Positions 7,751-17,131 of a DNA stretch of 64,000 nt are shown here, piece by piece; positions within the stretch are counted from its first letter, which is position 1; each line of letters starts with the position of its first letter. The notes under the pieces are model-generated. The model had not been told where the DNA came from. It saw nothing but the letters and a program-made list of their open reading frames with translations, and did not search any database. The position numbers were made by a program, and so were the translations under genes. This DNA is from Chloroflexota bacterium (GTDB lineage: Bacteria > Chloroflexota > Anaerolineae > Aggregatilineales > J027): the NCBI GenBank assembly GCA_016234595.1, contig JACRBG010000055.1, forward strand, positions 186,001 through 250,000, in the 5' to 3' direction.

Positions 7751-9307
7751 TCAGAAGGTGGGGCGCCCCTTGCGGAGCTTAAATACAACACGCATACCTG
7801 CTTCAGGCGGTAAGCCAGTCACATCACGCAAATTTCGCGGTCTCTTCAGCTTGCGGATAAACGCTTGTTGCTCCTCAGCACTCGGCGGGGCAAACACATG
7901 CGTTCCACCTGCGGCCTCAGCTTCCCGCAGCAATTTTAATAATCGTTCCCACTCCGGACTGTTGGTAGAATCATGCGAGGCAGCCATAGGATCATAGGGA
8001 ATGGGTATTCCATCTGTTGGCGCTTCAGGGTGGACAGCATAATCAATATTTTCAGGCTCAACCGTCAACGCCGCGTCTGTACCAATCGCTTTTAGGCCAA
8101 GATAGAGAGTTGATAACCGATCCCAATAGTATTCGGCCCGTGACCAAAATTCGCGCTGATAACCATCCGGGTGACTGCCATCCACTCGTAAATAGTTCAT
8201 ATAAATACGTTTCGAGGCAGTGGTTGGGGCGGGTTGGGTCACATGCTGTTCCAATGTGACAGGCTTTAACTGCCGCTTTTGGGTCAGATATTCCAGCATC
8301 GCCTCTAGTTGTTTGAGATGGTTTTTGGTGCCATCGCGGAAGGGGTGCATCAAAACCGATACGTGCGGTTGACCTGTTTCTTGTTTAGAACGCATCAAAG
8401 CCGAATCAATTGCCAGCCGCGTCCCAAACCACGGCCAGTTATAGGTTTCCGTCGGGACGGGTACCATCCAAATCCCGCCATTATCCGTGATAATTGGAAT
8501 GGGTTGAGTATTCACTTGGCGATAGGCCAGCGGCTTGTAATGATGCAAGGCAAACGCTGTACAGTAGCGCATCCCCAAATCCACTAAAACCGGAACGGTA
8601 TGGGCATCGGTGCGGAAAATAAAGTTCGCCCCAACCACCGGATAATAGTGGCGGAATTTTTCAACATGGGCCGTCAAACGGCGGCGTTGTTCATCCGCCG
8701 ATAACCCGGCCATCCATTCGTGATGCGGCCCATGGATACCGATTTCATGGCCCCGTTCCGCAATAGTGGGAAGTGCCTTCGGATAAACATCCTGTACAAA
8801 ACCCGTGCAAAAGAACGTCGCTTTGACACCATATTGATCAAGCAGAGGCAAAATACGCGGCAGACCCACCTTAATACAGGCCAATTGCTCCGTATCAAAA
8901 ATGAGTGAGAAGGTACCTTGTGGCTGCGCCGTGATTTTTTTGGTTGGGGCAGCGATTGGCGGGACTTCAAAAATTCCCTCGTTCCCTTGTAAATCAGCAA
9001 TCATCGAGCGGGCCTGACTAAAGGCTTCTTCCGTGTCAATACCACTTATTGACGAATAACCTGTCTGGAAATAACGGATACAGTAGGCAATCGAGTGGCG
9101 CTCAAAAATTTGGTCATTCCGCGCATAGATAACCAGCCCCACGTTATCACGTTCGATTTCGGCCTTGATGGTCGCGGCTTCTTCTTTCAAACGGGCATAA
9201 TCGGCTACACGCACAATTACACGGTCAAAACCGGGGACTTGGATACCTTCAAAATTTAAGGAAGCTATATCACGCTGGTCAGCCAGAATCATCACGGCGC
9301 GGGTCAT
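7751..9307 (-). CDS. polysaccharide deacetylase (NodB/CE4-like) with extra domains
   Basis: 518 residues. An N-terminal region (1-125) of unknown fold precedes a NodB-like domain (about 130-330), followed by a C-terminal region of about 190 residues. The usual TFDDG metal/base motif is replaced by IFDTE (Asp138, Glu140). The second motif, IHGPHHEW, keeps an H-x3-H pair (His192, His196). The third motif reads FRTDAH instead of the common R-x-P-x-G. A C-terminal active-site-like LMHPF is present. CE4 enzymes remove N- or O-acetyl groups from surface polysaccharides. No signal peptide is seen. It overlaps the upstream glycosyltransferase gene by 4 bp (ATGA), indicating translational coupling. 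Confidence 0.78.
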   Translation of the reverse strand: MTRAVMILADQRDIASLNFEGIQVPGFDRVIVRVADYARLKEEAATIKAEIERDNVGLVIYARNDQIFERHSIAYCIRYFQTGYSSISGIDTEEAFSQARSMIADLQGNEGIFEVPPIAAPTKKITAQPQGTFSLIFDTEQLACIKVGLPRILPLLDQYGVKATFFCTGFVQDVYPKALPTIAERGHEIGIHGPHHEWMAGLSADEQRRRLTAHVEKFRHYYPVVGANFIFRTDAHTVPVLVDLGMRYCTAFALHHYKPLAYRQVNTQPIPIITDNGGIWMVPVPTETYNWPWFGTRLAIDSALMRSKQETGQPHVSVLMHPFRDGTKNHLKQLEAMLEYLTQKRQLKPVTLEQHVTQPAPTTASKRIYMNYLRVDGSHPDGYQREFWSRAEYYWDRLSTLYLGLKAIGTDAALTVEPENIDYAVHPEAPTDGIPIPYDPMAASHDSTNSPEWERLLKLLREAEAAGGTHVFAPPSAEEQQAFIRKLKRPRNLRDVTGLPPEAGMRVVFKLRKGRPTF

Positions 9308-10410
9308 GAGTGCCCTCCCTTATTCAGGCGTGGTTGCAGCCCATCCAGATAGTTTTTAGCAATCACTTTCCAATCAAAGGTGGTTTCAGCTAAGTGTCGT
9401 GCGTTTTGGCCCATACGCTGACGTTCTTCGGCAGTCCATTGGCTGGCTGTACGGATAGCAGCACTCATGCTCTCTACCGTCGGCTCACACACCAAGCCAC
9501 ACTCGGCTTCACGCACAAATTTGGAAGTCTCGTCCACATTGGTGACAATGAGCGGCTTCCCCATCGCCAGATATTCGGCAAATTTACTAGGTAAACCACC
9601 CTGCATCACAGGATGGCGGGTACGGGAAATAACCAACACATCCATCGGGGCTAATTTATCGGGCAGTTGTTCAACAGGCATCCGATTTTCCAGTGTGGCA
9701 TGGTCGCCCAGTTTCGCGGCGAATTGAGCCTTCAATTCCTGATCATGTTCGGCAAACCCAATCAGGTGGAAATGCACCCCATCCCGAATATTTTGAGCCA
9801 AGGCTTCTTGCAGCACATCGGCTGCCTGCCATGCCTGAAAACTCCCTGCATAACAAATCCGCACAGTGCCGTCATTAAGCGGTGGGGAAGGCTTAAACAA
9901 CGAGCTATCCACACCATTTCGCACAATAATCATTTTAGATTCTGGCACACCTCGCTTGGCATAACGTTCTTGGAAAGGGCCAGAAACCATCAACAGGGTA
10001 TTTGCCATACGGCGAGCTAGCTGGGTCAAAACGGCGCTTTGAAAAACCAGATAGGCCGTTCGCACTGACCGATTACTATCCCATTGCAGCCGTGTTTCCA
10101 TCAATTCATCGCCGTGCACATCGAACACCACATGATGTTTATTAAACCAGCGGGCCGTTGCCGCCGCCGTTGCCGAACCCGCCCCCGCTGCATGGATGAC
10201 ATCAAAGGTCTGAGCATGTTTGGCAATCGCTCGGGCATTCAATGAAAATAGCAAATGTGGCCCTTTGACACGCAAGGTTCGCAGCGACAAAAATTCCGTT
10301 TCGACGCCATGCGCCTGCAAGCCTTGGGCTAAACCGTCCAGTCGGGTTTGATAGGCATCCGCCATTTTTGCCCCACTTGGCGGCCTGTCCGATAAAAAGA
10401 GTAATCTCAT
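9304..10410 (-). CDS. GT4 family glycosyltransferase
   Basis: 368 residues with a two-domain GT-B glycosyltransferase layout. The N-terminal domain contains FDVIHAAGAGSATAAA and VVFDVHGDELMETR. The C-terminal donor domain contains VRICYAGSFQAWQAADVL and the SKFAEYLAMGKPLIVTNVDE region typical of GT4. It probably adds one sugar to the lipid-linked repeat unit of the exopolysaccharide. It overlaps both neighbours by 4 bp, so it belongs to the same translationally coupled operon. Confidence 0.84.
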   Translation of the reverse strand: MRLLFLSDRPPSGAKMADAYQTRLDGLAQGLQAHGVETEFLSLRTLRVKGPHLLFSLNARAIAKHAQTFDVIHAAGAGSATAAATARWFNKHHVVFDVHGDELMETRLQWDSNRSVRTAYLVFQSAVLTQLARRMANTLLMVSGPFQERYAKRGVPESKMIIVRNGVDSSLFKPSPPLNDGTVRICYAGSFQAWQAADVLQEALAQNIRDGVHFHLIGFAEHDQELKAQFAAKLGDHATLENRMPVEQLPDKLAPMDVLVISRTRHPVMQGGLPSKFAEYLAMGKPLIVTNVDETSKFVREAECGLVCEPTVESMSAAIRTASQWTAEERQRMGQNARHLAETTFDWKVIAKNYLDGLQPRLNKGGHS

Positions 10411-11618
10411 TTTCGTAATATCTCCGCCATAAATAAGGCCAGCCGCTTGCCCATCTCATCCCATGTGCGGCTGTGGGCATAATCTAATGCGGCTTGTTGC
10501 ATCGTTTCAAATTGAGTGCGATTTTGCAACAGAGGTAGGGCCGCTTGTATCAAAGCTTCCGTGTCATAGGCGATATGCACCCCACCCCGCGACTCGTCAA
10601 TCATTTGTTCCGCTTCACCGCCACCGGACGCAATCACAGGCAGCCCCGCTGCCATATACTCAGTAATTTTCATCGGTGAGGCATATTTGCGAAATTCATC
10701 CTGCCGCGAGGTCGCCAAGCCAATATCGGCCTCGGCCATCATATCAGGTAACTGCTCGTAGGGCACGGCCCCGGTAAACACGACATGTTCGCTGACACCC
10801 AGCTCTTTAGCAAGCGCCTGCAATTCATTTTCGGCTGGGCCACTCCCTACCACCATGACTCGTGCATCGGAAACATGGTGACGCAGGCTCGGCAGGGCAC
10901 GAATGGCAAGATCAATCCCCCAACGCGCATCCACACTACCGCAATAAATCAGCGTTGGCGGATGTGGTTTGCGGTTTTGGTAGGCCCGATTAAATTTCTC
11001 GAATTCCACGGCATTCGGAATCACAATAGTGCGTTTTGCGCCCTGCTGCGTACGAAGTTCCTGCAACGGACGGCTGACTGAAGCCACCCCATCGGCTAGA
11101 TTCACATGCAACTGCTCATAGTCTGCCACCAAATCGCGGTATTTGGGTTCGACATAGCCGGGGTAATAATCCCAGTCGTTATAAATCAGGTGCTGTGCTA
11201 TCCCCGAATTTTTCAGCATTTTGGCAAGGGGAGCATTTTCGGCATGGGCGATAATCACGACATCATAAGTACGCGCCAATCGGCCCTTCAGTGCCTGAAA
11301 AATCCAGCGACTCTGCATTTTGACATCCAGCGAACGCGGTAAGGGTAAACGACGGGCCACCATTCGCCGAATATTATCCTCTTGGGTCACGCCCACTCGG
11401 TCAAAAAGCAGATTTCGCACCCCTTTTTGCAGTTTGTTAGGTGTGGAAGTTGGTGGGCCACCATAGAAATTAATGTAGCCCACCAAATCCATCTGCTCCA
11501 AATAGGGCGCAAGTGCATAGGGCAGGCGTTGGGCCGGACTGTTCAATTTGCGCACAGTCAGGTTGATGCCTGCCACAAATAGAAATTTACCGGGCAGCGG
11601 GAGGCGTGTTTCGCTCAT
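10407..11618 (-). CDS. GT4 family glycosyltransferase
   Basis: 403 residues. The donor-binding half carries TLIYCGSVDARWGIDLAIRA, VVGSGPAENELQALAKELG and SPMKITEYMAAGLPVIASG, the conserved order of GT4 retaining glycosyltransferases. The N-terminal half includes VIIAHAENAPLAKML. It lies 3 bp downstream of the SDR gene and overlaps the next glycosyltransferase by 4 bp. It likely acts at the cytoplasmic membrane on an undecaprenyl-linked intermediate; sugar specificity is unknown. Confidence 0.84.
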   Translation of the reverse strand: MSETRLPLPGKFLFVAGINLTVRKLNSPAQRLPYALAPYLEQMDLVGYINFYGGPPTSTPNKLQKGVRNLLFDRVGVTQEDNIRRMVARRLPLPRSLDVKMQSRWIFQALKGRLARTYDVVIIAHAENAPLAKMLKNSGIAQHLIYNDWDYYPGYVEPKYRDLVADYEQLHVNLADGVASVSRPLQELRTQQGAKRTIVIPNAVEFEKFNRAYQNRKPHPPTLIYCGSVDARWGIDLAIRALPSLRHHVSDARVMVVGSGPAENELQALAKELGVSEHVVFTGAVPYEQLPDMMAEADIGLATSRQDEFRKYASPMKITEYMAAGLPVIASGGGEAEQMIDESRGGVHIAYDTEALIQAALPLLQNRTQFETMQQAALDYAHSRTWDEMGKRLALFMAEILRK

Positions 11619-11621
11619 ATC

Positions 11622-12380
11622 CTATAGATACCCATACGCAACCCAACCACCATCCACAGGCAAAACCACTCCACTCACGTTATATGCGGCAGGTGAGGCG
11701 AGATAAACGGCGGCTTTGGCAATATCCTCTTCTTCGATAAATCGAGCCAGCGGCGTGCGCTTCAAAATGGCCCCCCCATCAAACCACCCCGATGCGATAT
11801 GTTCATCCAAAACCTCATTGCGCACATACCCCGGCGCGATTGCATTTACGCGGATGTTATATTGTCCCCATTCCGAGGCCAATACGCGGGTCAAGGCATC
11901 AATCGCCGCCTTGCTGCAATTATAAGCCAGTCGCTCTGGGAAGCCGACAATGCCATTGATGGAGGACATGCTGATAATGCAGCCGCCCTCCCCTTGTTTA
12001 ATCATCACTCGTCCAGCAGCTTGGCTGGATAAAAATGCCCCTTTGAGGTTGGTATCCATCATACGATCCCATTCCTCTTCGGATAGGTCTTCGGTCTTGG
12101 TACGGCCAAATAACCCCGCGTTATTCACCAGAATATCCAACCGCCCAAAACTGTTCACCGCTGTTTCAGCCATCCGTGCCACGGATTGCACATACCGCAC
12201 ATCGGTATGCACAAAAACGGCATTCCCCGCTCCTAAGCTTTCGGCAGCGGCCTTGCCCTTCTCGGCGTTATATTCAGCAATGACCACCTTCGCCCCTTCA
12301 GCGATAAAGGCTTTTGCCATCGCAAGGCCCAACCCCTGCCCTGCCCCAGTGATTACAGCAACCTTCTTCTCAAGCTGCAT
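11622..12380 (-). CDS. short-chain dehydrogenase/reductase (SDR)
   Basis: 252 residues with all classical SDR marks: the nucleotide-binding TGAGQGLG near residue 11, NNAG near 87, catalytic Ser in ISMSSINGI, Tyr-x3-Lys in YNCSK, and a C-terminal PVDGG. The overall length is normal for the FabG-like group. The Glu after the second strand (VVIAEYN) favours NAD over NADP. The substrate is unknown; within this locus it may oxidise or reduce a sugar or a sugar nucleotide. It sits between two glycosyltransferase genes with gaps of 3 and 11 bp. Confidence 0.87.
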   Translation of the reverse strand: MQLEKKVAVITGAGQGLGLAMAKAFIAEGAKVVIAEYNAEKGKAAAESLGAGNAVFVHTDVRYVQSVARMAETAVNSFGRLDILVNNAGLFGRTKTEDLSEEEWDRMMDTNLKGAFLSSQAAGRVMIKQGEGGCIISMSSINGIVGFPERLAYNCSKAAIDALTRVLASEWGQYNIRVNAIAPGYVRNEVLDEHIASGWFDGGAILKRTPLARFIEEEDIAKAAVYLASPAAYNVSGVVLPVDGGWVAYGYL

Positions 12381-12391
12381 CTTTCGTGTCC

Positions 12392-13753
12392 TTAGTTTTT
12401 AAACTTCAATCCATCCAACACGCCCGCCAATTTTTCGGCGAGTTTGGCGCGTGCAAAGGTCTCAATACCATCGCGGGTAATTCGGACAGGCTGTCCATTG
12501 GCCCGTTGCTCATAATAATTCATAATGGCCTGTTGAATCCCCGGCGTATCATTCTGTTTAAGGGCCACCCCCAATTTATATTGCTGGATAATTTGATGGG
12601 CCGCCCCCGGTTCGCTCAAAAGCATAATCGGCGGGCCACTCACCGCCCAATATTCATAAATCTTGCCGGGGATAAGGGTCGAAAAACCCGCATAATTAAT
12701 CGTCAGCAGCATATCGGCATTACGTAGGAGGGTCGCAAATTCGGGTCGGGGCAGATAACCCGCCTCTTCCACCATTTGGTCTAACCCCATCTCAGTGACA
12801 TAGGTTTTATACTCAGGCCGTAGTTCCCCGGTAAACACCATCCGCATATTTTCGCCAATTTCAGGGTGCTCCTGACGAATGTTGACCAAGGCCTGAAAAA
12901 ATGGCTTAGGGTCACGATTCCAGTCTGCTGCCACACTCAATAATCCAGCATGGACAATCGTAAATTTGCCGTCAGAAGTCGGTTCAGGGGCATTATCCAA
13001 ATAGGTGTAGTCCGCTAAGTCCACCCCATTCGGAATATAGACCATTTTCTCTTTCTGACGGGGATACCGTTTTTCAAAGGCCGCATGACTAACAGGTGTT
13101 ACCAACACAACTTTATCAGCCGCTCCAACTGCCAGTCGTTCTAATAATTTATTGATCCATCGCACCCAGAAGGGACGTTCAGCTTGCCATGGCGTATCCA
13201 CCCAATCGTCACGGAAATCTAGCACCATCGGTCGGCGGACAATACGCTTGAGTACCGTCCCAATCACAGCTGCAGAGTGTGGAGGGCACGTCACAAACAG
13301 TGCATCAATGTCATTTTCTTTGACAATCTTGCGTCCTTGTCGTACAGCAAAAGGCAACCATGTGATATTTTCATCCGGGATAAGCAGTTGATGTGTCACC
13401 CAGTCCCGAATATCACGCAAAAGATTGATGACCAATTTGAGAGCCTTGTTTTTTTCGCGGGCGGCCCGTCCTTTTTCCAAAAACGAGGAGGAGGCTTCCC
13501 CTGCCACCGCCCGACACACCACCACTTCAGGCGATAGGTCGGCGAGGAGTTCTTCACTCCCCTCCCGACGTAGGCTCTTATACTCACGGCTGTCGTCTAC
13601 AGTCAAAACATAGGGTTTCCAACCGAGATTGGGCAAGTATTTCAGAAACTTGACGACCCGAATTGATCCTCCCACCGAAAAAAACGGTGGGAAAATATAG
13701 GCAACAACCAAAAGTTTACGCGGACGTTTTTCCGTTTGATTGGTCATAGGCAT
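12392..13753 (-). CDS. GT4-like glycosyltransferase
   Basis: 453 residues. It begins with KLLVVAYIFPPFFSVGGS, a pattern common at the start of GT4-like enzymes of the WbuB/WcaI type. It continues with a long acceptor domain and a donor domain (FTIVHAGLLS, IPGKIYEYWAVSGPPIMLL). The canonical E-x7-E is partly altered because the second Glu region reads EPGAAHQI. The start abuts the stop codon of the dehydrogenase gene directly, and a second in-frame ATG lies two codons later. It likely adds a sugar in exopolysaccharide repeat-unit assembly. Confidence 0.8.
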   Translation of the reverse strand: MPMTNQTEKRPRKLLVVAYIFPPFFSVGGSIRVVKFLKYLPNLGWKPYVLTVDDSREYKSLRREGSEELLADLSPEVVVCRAVAGEASSSFLEKGRAAREKNKALKLVINLLRDIRDWVTHQLLIPDENITWLPFAVRQGRKIVKENDIDALFVTCPPHSAAVIGTVLKRIVRRPMVLDFRDDWVDTPWQAERPFWVRWINKLLERLAVGAADKVVLVTPVSHAAFEKRYPRQKEKMVYIPNGVDLADYTYLDNAPEPTSDGKFTIVHAGLLSVAADWNRDPKPFFQALVNIRQEHPEIGENMRMVFTGELRPEYKTYVTEMGLDQMVEEAGYLPRPEFATLLRNADMLLTINYAGFSTLIPGKIYEYWAVSGPPIMLLSEPGAAHQIIQQYKLGVALKQNDTPGIQQAIMNYYEQRANGQPVRITRDGIETFARAKLAEKLAGVLDGLKFKN

Positions 13754-15067
13754 CTACCAGCACAGACCTTCATACATGGCCTTGCCTTGCCAATGGGCCT
13801 TGCTTGAATTGCGTGACAGGTCAACCACCAATTGATCTTCGCGGGCCAACGCCACAAGGTCATCATTCACTCCATGTGAGGCGATAATCACATCGGCCTG
13901 TGCAACGGCTTCCTCCAGCGAATGGCTCATCAATGAGGCGACATGCGGAATGGTTTGTTCGATATAGGAACGATTGCCCCCAACCAGCCGCGCCAAATTG
14001 ACATTGGCATCATAAATCGTCACTTTATAGCCCTTACCAAGCAGGGTTTCCGTCAATGTAACCATGGGGCTTTCACGCAAATCATCAGTGTGCGGTTTAA
14101 AGCTGAGGCCGACAATCGTCACCGACCTCTTGCCACTCCGCACCACCATATCTAGTGCAAATTCGATATGTTCGTGATTACTTTCCATCACCCCTTCCAA
14201 CATGGGAATATCCACATCGGTATGGCGAGCTAGATAATTAATTGCTCGTAAATCTTTCGGCAGGCACGACCCCCCAAATGCGAAACCGGGGCGCAGATAA
14301 CGGGGCGAGATATTGAGCTTGGTATCTTGGGTGAAAATTTCCATCACGCGGGTGCTATCCACCCCGACTACCTTGGACAGCCGTCCAATTTCGTTAGCAA
14401 ACGTCACCTTGACCGCATGGAAAGCGTTACAGGCATATTTGACCATATTAGCGGTGTCGGGATCGCTGAAATAAAGCGGGGCATCCAAGTTTTCGTACAG
14501 ACGGGCAAGCATTTGTCCAGCCTGCTCGTCTTCAGCCCCAATCAAGGTATACGGCGGGTTGATAAAGTCTTCAATCGCGCTGCCTTCGCGCAGAAATTCA
14601 GGGTTCACGGTGACACCGAAATCTACGCCTGCTTTTTTACCGGAATATTGCTCCAAAATAGGCTTAAGCGTTTCGGTAAATGTGCCGGGGAGAACCGTAC
14701 TCCGTAGTGAAACGACCTTATAATCATTCGTCCCGGCTAAAGCCTGACCTATATCTTGGGCCACCCGTTCCACATAGGTTAGGCCCAAACCCCCGTTGGC
14801 ATGGGAGGGCGTACCCACGCAGATAAGCAAGACCTCCCCGTGACGGACAGCCGCAGCCGTATCTTGTGTCGCCTTTAATTTGCCAGTTTCAACACCTTTT
14901 TGAATCAGTGGTTCAAGGCCGGGTTCGACAATCGGGCTTTGTTTATTGTTAATCTGATTGACTTTGTCGGCACTGACATCTACGCCTAACACTTCATGCC
15001 CTTGCCCTGCCAAACATGCTGCCGAAACTGTCCCCACATACCCAAGACCAAAAATGCTGACTTTCAT
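13754..15067 (-). CDS. algD: GDP-mannose 6-dehydrogenase-like nucleotide-sugar dehydrogenase
   Basis: 437 residues of the UDP-glucose/GDP-mannose dehydrogenase family, which oxidise a nucleotide sugar twice at C6 with NAD to give a nucleotide uronic acid. The N-terminal Rossmann motif is GLGYVG (7-12). The catalytic Cys is residue 268 in FGGSCLPKD. Length, Cys position, the QSPIVEPGLE stretch and VNPEFLREG closely resemble Pseudomonas AlgD (436 residues, Cys268), which makes GDP-mannuronate. UDP-glucose or UDP-ManNAc substrates cannot be excluded by reading alone. It lies 3 bp from the heparinase-like gene and abuts the next glycosyltransferase gene. Confidence 0.8.
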   Translation of the reverse strand: MKVSIFGLGYVGTVSAACLAGQGHEVLGVDVSADKVNQINNKQSPIVEPGLEPLIQKGVETGKLKATQDTAAAVRHGEVLLICVGTPSHANGGLGLTYVERVAQDIGQALAGTNDYKVVSLRSTVLPGTFTETLKPILEQYSGKKAGVDFGVTVNPEFLREGSAIEDFINPPYTLIGAEDEQAGQMLARLYENLDAPLYFSDPDTANMVKYACNAFHAVKVTFANEIGRLSKVVGVDSTRVMEIFTQDTKLNISPRYLRPGFAFGGSCLPKDLRAINYLARHTDVDIPMLEGVMESNHEHIEFALDMVVRSGKRSVTIVGLSFKPHTDDLRESPMVTLTETLLGKGYKVTIYDANVNLARLVGGNRSYIEQTIPHVASLMSHSLEEAVAQADVIIASHGVNDDLVALAREDQLVVDLSRNSSKAHWQGKAMYEGLCW

Positions 15068-15070
15068 TGG

Positions 15071-17119
15071 TTATTTCTGCTCCATTTTTGAAAATTTCCA
15101 GACAAAGCGTATTTCCGAAATTGCGCCCTGCCATGTTGCGATAATGACTTGATTGGACTGTCTGCGTCCATAATTGGATGAATACTCCCCAGCCTCAATT
15201 GTCAGTTGGACTTCAGCAGGGACTATGACCTCAATCGTAAAATCCTCGCGTACATTTTTTGCCCAAACCCGACCATCGGATTGTTGCAAGGTCAAGTCAG
15301 GCGCAAAATGATAAAACCACTTCACATCATGAGTCGTAGAATCGCCGTGTAGGGTGTCTGTAATTTCCCAAATCCCTACCGCCGGATGATGAATGGCCCG
15401 TTCATGCCGCACCCCAGCACGGGTTTGCATCGCCCCAACCACTCGCTTGCCCGGTTCCCAGAGCATACATTCTCCTTGTGGCACTTGCTCCCATGAAAAA
15501 TCGGTGCGCGGGATCGCTTGTTCCTTGCCATCAATCATGAGGGTATTGTGCGAGGCTGTGGTACGGAATTGGTCGCGCGCTGGGCCAAAATAGAGGTACG
15601 TGCCAGCATCCACCAGCACCGCCCTTCCCCCAATCCATAAAATCGGACTGAGCATATCGCAGTGTGCATGGGCCGATTCACCTTCGCCACCCAAACCATA
15701 AGGGCCGCAGCGAAAATAGAGCGTATCGCTGGTGGCTGACCAATCATCCCGCAAAATATAATGCCCTGCATCGGGATAGGCCTTAGAAATTTCAGCAGGT
15801 GGTTGGGCTGATAATTTTTCCCAAGCCTCTAAGCCTGCCTTGCCTAGCAACCAAAATGATTCTTCATCAAACCGCCCTGCACTAAATTTCCAATCAGGTC
15901 GTTGATAATAGGCCGCCCCAAACGCCAAAATCTGGCGGAAATCCCAAAAGGGCTTGGCAAGATTTAAGCCAACCGCCCGCCCATCATCCTGATCACCCCA
16001 ATTCTGCATCGTACCATCTGGTGTTTTGGAATATTGAATGTAATCCACCATGCGATACAACGTATCTTCAAGAGTTGGTTGTGGGGCAATCAGGCCGCGC
16101 TTCGCCAACAGCACCAGCGGTTGCACAAATTCAGCCACAAATTGATGATAGCCTGTCCCTTGTTCTTTGTTCGCGCCATCAGGATGGGTTTGGGCCACCA
16201 TTTGTTCATTCATGTGGCGCAGACCAATCTCCAACCATTGAGCCGATTCTTTAAACTCAGGGAACAGCGCCGCTGTAATAGCCAACCCTGCCGCCTCACC
16301 TATCAGGTGATTATTCGGCACCGCTTCCCAATGGGTCAGATGCGTACTCAATACATTCGCCTGTTGATAAAGGCTTTTGAGGAAAGTCGGGCCCAATTTT
16401 TCACGGAAGTCAGCCACCTTACGGAAAAATTGAAAGGCCACACTCCATGCAATCAATCGAATGCCCAATTCAAGGCTGCTAAACCAATTGATGCCATGCA
16501 GCACCGGGTTGGCTTTAATCCAACTTTCAGTCTGTTTGGCAAACGCCTCATAGTAGCGAATATCATCAGTCAACCAATAGGCCATACCCAACGCGATAAA
16601 ATGCTGATGGCGGTTGAGTTCCCAAATCGGTTTCAGATCAGCCGTGCGTTCAGCCGACCACAACAATTGTTCCAAGCGGGCAATGTAGAGAGCGGGCCAT
16701 TCATAACCTGTTACGGGGTCACGATGCCAGTTAATTTCGTCGGGATATTTGACCACCTGTCCAAACAAAGTGAACTCATTTCGACAGGCCGCATCCGCAA
16801 GAGCCAATGTCGCCGCTACGTACTCAGGATAACGTTCGCGCAAAATAGTGACTGTCTCAATACGCGATTCATGAGGCAGCAGAAACGAGGCGTCTGATCG
16901 TGTGGCAAACTGAGTCAGCACTGCTCCAATGGTTTGCCAATCACCCTTTATCTGATTCAGCAAATCAGCATCGGACATCTCTTGATTAGCTTTCCATTGC
17001 CAATACAAACTCTCGCCCCACAGTTTTCCTGCTTTGGTGGCACGTCCGCCAACTTTTTCAACTGCCCCGCGTATCCCTAGTTCGCGCAGGCGGTCTGCGT
17101 AATGCGTGATGGATGGCAT
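15071..17119 (-). CDS. heparinase II/III family protein (alginate-lyase-like)
   Basis: 682 residues. An N-terminal alpha/alpha-toroid half (about 40-400, with HWEAVPNNHLIGEAAGLA and GTGYHQFVAEF) is followed by the Heparinase_II_III beta-sandwich half, with the family stretch HAHCDML, LVDAGTYLYFGPARDQFR and TASHNTLMIDG. Characterised members are beta-eliminating lyases for uronic-acid polysaccharides such as heparin, heparan or alginate. In biosynthetic loci they often occur next to nucleotide-sugar dehydrogenases, as here. No signal peptide is visible, which is unusual for a secreted lyase. Polymer trimming or quality control is an inference. Confidence 0.85.
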   Translation of the reverse strand: MPSITHYADRLRELGIRGAVEKVGGRATKAGKLWGESLYWQWKANQEMSDADLLNQIKGDWQTIGAVLTQFATRSDASFLLPHESRIETVTILRERYPEYVAATLALADAACRNEFTLFGQVVKYPDEINWHRDPVTGYEWPALYIARLEQLLWSAERTADLKPIWELNRHQHFIALGMAYWLTDDIRYYEAFAKQTESWIKANPVLHGINWFSSLELGIRLIAWSVAFQFFRKVADFREKLGPTFLKSLYQQANVLSTHLTHWEAVPNNHLIGEAAGLAITAALFPEFKESAQWLEIGLRHMNEQMVAQTHPDGANKEQGTGYHQFVAEFVQPLVLLAKRGLIAPQPTLEDTLYRMVDYIQYSKTPDGTMQNWGDQDDGRAVGLNLAKPFWDFRQILAFGAAYYQRPDWKFSAGRFDEESFWLLGKAGLEAWEKLSAQPPAEISKAYPDAGHYILRDDWSATSDTLYFRCGPYGLGGEGESAHAHCDMLSPILWIGGRAVLVDAGTYLYFGPARDQFRTTASHNTLMIDGKEQAIPRTDFSWEQVPQGECMLWEPGKRVVGAMQTRAGVRHERAIHHPAVGIWEITDTLHGDSTTHDVKWFYHFAPDLTLQQSDGRVWAKNVREDFTIEVIVPAEVQLTIEAGEYSSNYGRRQSNQVIIATWQGAISEIRFVWKFSKMEQK

Positions 17120-17131
17120 ATGGGTATACCC

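Noticed and set aside
16034-16897. Long open frame (287 codons) on the + strand
   Set aside because: It lies wholly antisense to the heparinase-family gene, whose motifs are clear, and its translation has no recognisable domain or ribosome binding site.
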